The position numbers and the translations under genes are program-made. From positions 798,190 to 862,189 of the forward strand of contig VTFK01000267.1 of assembly GCA_009617715.1 (NCBI GenBank): a DNA stretch of 64,000 nt. Reading direction: 5' to 3'. This DNA comes from Plectrocnemia conspersa (taxonomy: Eukaryota; Arthropoda; Insecta; Trichoptera; Polycentropodidae). How positions within the stretch are numbered: the first letter of the stretch is position 1; each line of letters begins with the position of its first letter. This document shows positions 58,261 through 64,000 of the stretch, piece after piece. A model generated the notes under the pieces. That model was given only the letters and a program-made list of their open reading frames with translations. It was not told where the DNA came from and did no database searches.

Positions 58261-59944
58261 CTATATTTTTTATTTTTTAGCAACGTAACGCATTGAAGTA
58301 ACCTTTTAGCTATTGATGGTTTAAATACAATTTAAATAAATAAATAAAAAAGGTAGTTTTGAAGACTATTTATAAAATTATATATAGATACAATATTTTT
58401 GAGCAATTGAAAAATATTTAGGAATACTTAATTACAGTTTCAAATAAGTCAATATATTTTCAATAAATATTACTATTATTGACTTTTTTTACCTTACGTT
58501 ATTTTATCGATTTAAAAATATTTATCACAAATTTGTCTTAAAAATAAGATTTATTCTAATTAACAAGAATTTTGTATAAAAATATATTCCGGTTTTCAAT
58601 CAAATTAAACATTTAAAAGTCGGTCAGAGTATTTAAACTTTTTCATTTTAATAAATAAATACATTACTTGTGAAATTATTTATTCATATATTCATAGAAA
58701 TCTTATTGATCTCTTTGAGGGGCGTTCGACGCAAATACCCTTTTAACGTAATCGAAATGTGGAATTTATTTTACTCCCCATTTTCTGCCACTTTTTAAAT
58801 CTAACTTATTGAAGTCGCAATAGACGAACTGCATGATGCTTGACTATTTATTTCTAAAAAATCCGTATTTCCGTTTATTCTATCCATGTATGTACATATA
58901 TTTACTATGTCAGCTTCCGGCAAAATAGAAAAGACGCTTTAACCTATGAACTAAATGGTTTCACTGAAATATGAGATTTCGCCGAGTTTTCATTCGCTAT
59001 GAAAATCTTAGAATACACGTTGTAAAGATGCCTTAAGACATCGCAATATAATAATTTTGTTGTATTAATAAACTAGAAATATATTATAATTTATATTTAC
59101 TTGAAAAACTTTTATTTAAGATTGATCTTTAATTTGAAGAACTTGTTTAACAACTGTATAAAACATTTTTTTAGAAATAAATATTATTTACAATCTGGAA
59201 TGATTTTTATAATGTAATCTAGTGCACCCGAATCAGAGCTTTCACACGGTGAATTGTTGATATAACCTAATAACTTATGAAAGGTCTTATTAGCAATTAT
59301 GTATTCTTCGGCGAGGCCCTAATGTCGAATAACTTTCTTGTAAGAGTGAACGTGTATAAGGTCAAAGGGGCAAAGACCTTTCAGGAATATAAATTTTCTG
59401 TTTCTGAACTATGGTCATGATAAGAGAGCAAATAAATTAAAATTCGCATTAGCAATGTTAATTCTTCCATCAAAAGTAAAAATCAAGTCAATCCCTAAAT
59501 TCAACTTTTATGGGAATTTAATGTATAATGCATTGAATGCAAGTTATTCAATAGACACTGTTACGATGACAATAGTTTTTTTTACATGAATCTGTATTTA
59601 AAATTAAGAGCAAAATAAATTTGATTTATATAACAGAAATGTTAATGAACGCTTTTAATCAACAGAAACCTTCGTTGTGTAATAAATGATAAATACAAAA
59701 GAAACATATAAGACAGTATATATATACATAATATATATATTGTCAACATAAAATGTATCAGACAAAGAGCAATGGCATAACTTTTATCCGGAAACAAACG
59801 ATTTATTTTTACAAAGGTAGGTCGTGTAATTAGTTTTTACGTCACGTTATATATTTTTTTCCAGTCGTTGTTAAACTTCTGTAAAAAATTACGTTTATTT
59901 TTTCGTTGAACACACAAGATATTCTTTGAGCTATATGAAACGTA
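58261..59944. other. AT-rich spacer
   Basis: GC-richer non-coding patches at 58715-58800, 58900-59040 and 59220-59400. The last contains AAGGTCAAAGGGGCAAAG at 59358-59375, similar to nuclear-receptor direct-repeat sites. No gene. Confidence 0.5.
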
Positions 59945-60141
59945 CGACTTATCTAGATTTTAATCAATCATTACGATATTCAACCGTGAGATTAAGGAAA
60001 AGCCTAGATAAACATAATCTAAATGATCGATCGAAATTGAAATTATATAATAAGACACGATAGAAATTAAAATAAAAACAGTTTTATATAGGATTCGAAC
60101 CTTTGTCTTTAAGGTTAATATTCACTCTATCGTTTATCGCG
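59945..60141 (-). mobile_element. tRNA-derived SINE, copy B
   Basis: On the minus strand AGGTTCGAATCC (60102-60091) is a perfect pol III B box. TAAACGATAGAGTG (60136-60123), about 30 bases upstream, corresponds to the A box of copy A. The body aligns with copy A over the full 200 bases (see 51995-52196). Together the boxes and spacing indicate a tRNA-derived head of about 60 bases followed by a family-specific tail. Target-site duplications and a poly-A or simple-repeat end were not delimited. Confidence 0.7.
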
Positions 60142-61209
60142 TTTATAATATTTATTTTATTTATTCATGATCAAGTGTCGATATTTTATAATTCTGTGCA
60201 TTTTTTTTAAAGGGCAATATTATTCTAAATTGTAAATAGGTCAATCCAAGCAATTTTAATTGAAAAAAATGTTGATGATCTGTGTTACAATTTTATATAT
60301 TACTATGAAAAAAATATTTATAAATTTCACATATATTGAACGAACCTTAAGATATTTTTTTTATATCTAATTTTAATATTTTAATTTAGAGATTCATTGA
60401 ATATTAAGATAAAAATATAAATGATATCATTGATTTATTGGTAATCTTTTTTTATAACATAACATATTTATGTTAACCCAATGCATTACAATACTACTAA
60501 TTTTTAGTATATTTTTATTAACCTATGTACCGAATCAATTGCTATTAATATTTTAATGTTGCTTGCTTAAATTTTTTTCTTATTTGAAAGTTCACCATTT
60601 TAATTGCTATATTAAATATTTTACTAGCATAAAATACCCTAATTTATAATTATATATCAATTTCCAAATATTTTGTTATTAAAAATTTTAATATATTAAA
60701 TTAATTTCTTCCTTTCTCACCAAAAGAGTAAAAAAAGTTTTTGGGTATTTTTAAAAAAAAAATGTTAAGCATGAAATAAAATCAATTGCAATGATTTATT
60801 TTGTGAAAAAACTTATGCTCTTAAAGAACATAAATAGAATTGCACTTTGGAATCAAATTAATTTATATTAATAAATACATATTGTAACATATTTCATAAT
60901 AAAAAGTCATGTTTATTTTTTCAAAATAAACTGATTTTAATTTAGTGCTTATTTTAATAGCATAATTATAAACGCTTCTTTATTTTATAAATTTTAAAAC
61001 ATTTTATTAGTACTCTTACATTTTATTTAAATAAAAATTCATACTAAATTTACCTAAAAAATTTATATGGATTTAATATAATAATTTCTAGCGTAAAAAT
61101 CACGTTAGCAAAACAAATACGTTATTGAGATAATAGTAAATTTCAATTAAAAGAACTACCATATGGCAAACTGGCTTAAGAAAAAAATAAAACAATAGGC
61201 CAGCGATGT
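60142..61209. other. AT-rich spacer
   Basis: Nothing recognised. Confidence 0.6.
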
Positions 61210-61234
61210 ATCTCATTTCCGGCGCAATTAACGC
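61210..61234 (+). repeat. 25-bp motif shared with 41406-41430
   Basis: ATCTCATTTCCGGCGCAATT plus five bases; two differences from the copy at 41406. Confidence 0.7.
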
Positions 61235-61428
61235 TGAAAGAAAATCTATTGTAAATGATACAAATAAACAAATAAAAAAATATAAAATAAAGAAATAAGG
61301 GAAACTTATATAAACACCAGATTTATGCATACAGCCCAAATACTCATAAAACATTCAAATATATTAGATGAAAACAGAGATTCCAGTTTCTTTCAACCCA
61401 CAAATGACTGTTCAAGACGTCGAAGAAA
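61235..61428. other. Spacer upstream of an exon-like frame
   Basis: Nothing recognised; GC content rises from about 61380. Confidence 0.5.
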
Positions 61429-61650
61429 ATGAGAGTAATTGCCCTTCTCTTATTTTCCAGGTTGTATATTAACCAGAACGCTGCGATAGAAAAAAAATCA
61501 GGGTTTCACTTGAAAACACTCACTGGAAACTTGAATTTTGCTTTGAACTTGGAATATACTAAAGTTCATCAAGACAAACGATACTTTAAAATTCAAAGAA
61601 AAGCCGCTGCTTTCACTTGGATCGTCAAAACTGGTCCAGTTAGATTTTAA
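61429..61650 (+). CDS. Candidate exon or small open frame, unknown protein
   Basis: Two readings fit. (1) A terminal exon: CTTCTCTTATTTTCCAG is a strong polypyrimidine tract and acceptor ending at 61460. From 61461 the frame is open for 62 codons (LYINQNAAIEKKSGFHLKTL and on to FTWIVKTGPVRF) to a stop at 61648-61650. An AATAAA lies at about 61808. (2) A 73-codon small protein from the ATG at 61429 (MRVIALLLFSRLYINQNA), whose start resembles a short signal peptide. Codon use is more balanced than in chance frames nearby. I do not recognise the protein, and a transposon relic is possible. Confidence 0.35.
   Translation: MRVIALLLFSRLYINQNAAIEKKSGFHLKTLTGNLNFALNLEYTKVHQDKRYFKIQRKAAAFTWIVKTGPVRF

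Positions 61651-64000
<2,350 letters not shown>

Noticed and set aside
60091..60141. Possible functional tRNA gene on the minus strand
   Set aside because: The B box is perfect but the acceptor stem does not pair, the sequence continues into a tail shared with 51995-52196, and the A box is degraded; a SINE explains it better.

Overview
The window is eukaryotic, gene-poor and very AT-rich (roughly three quarters A+T by eye). It has long A/T homopolymer runs, AT and TAA microsatellites, spliceosomal-type donor and acceptor signals, and no uninterrupted open frame longer than about 130 codons. The readable coding matter is decayed transposable elements: Jockey/CR1-type LINEs, a Penelope-like fragment, mariner, piggyBac and tRNA-derived SINEs. 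That mix suggests an invertebrate, most plausibly an insect. The taxon is inference; no host gene was recognised that would fix it.

Layout: 1-10.5 kb is AT-rich filler with three decayed LINE reverse-transcriptase pieces (about 2.6, 3.9-4.7 and 6.4-7.0 kb) and one GC-richer coding-like relic (7.04-7.37 kb). 10.5-18.6 kb holds a Penelope-like remnant, a SINE head, two head-to-tail LINE RT pieces on the minus strand (16.9-17.66 kb) and a dispersed 120-bp repeat present twice. 22.28-22.61 kb is a GC-richer island that looks like a promoter with a short first coding exon. 27.3-33.3 kb is the most structured part: a decayed mariner, a directly repeated segment, then a large imperfect palindrome (arms about 28.54-30.82 and 31.09-32.69 kb) made of two inverted copies of the 3' half of a piggyBac-like element plus its flanking DNA. 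34-36 kb has two enhancer-like stretches. 38.8-42.2 kb holds another LINE fragment and a second, internally deleted mariner. 44.5-45.16 kb is the most GC-rich island of the window, with promoter-like features on the minus strand and a perfect 14-bp hairpin. 48-60 kb carries two further long hairpins, two copies of one SINE family and two more overlapping LINE RT pieces. 61.4-61.65 kb has an exon-like open frame behind a strong splice acceptor. The window ends in a long AT microsatellite and A/T homopolymers.

No complete protein-coding gene is supported. The two promoter-like islands (22.3 and 44.5-45.1 kb) face in opposite directions and could begin genes whose other exons lie outside the window or in introns I cannot resolve. 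Nearly everything else is repeat-derived or featureless intergenic or intronic DNA. The strongest unusual signal is the piggyBac-containing palindrome, which I read as an old inverted duplication and not a simple transposon insertion.
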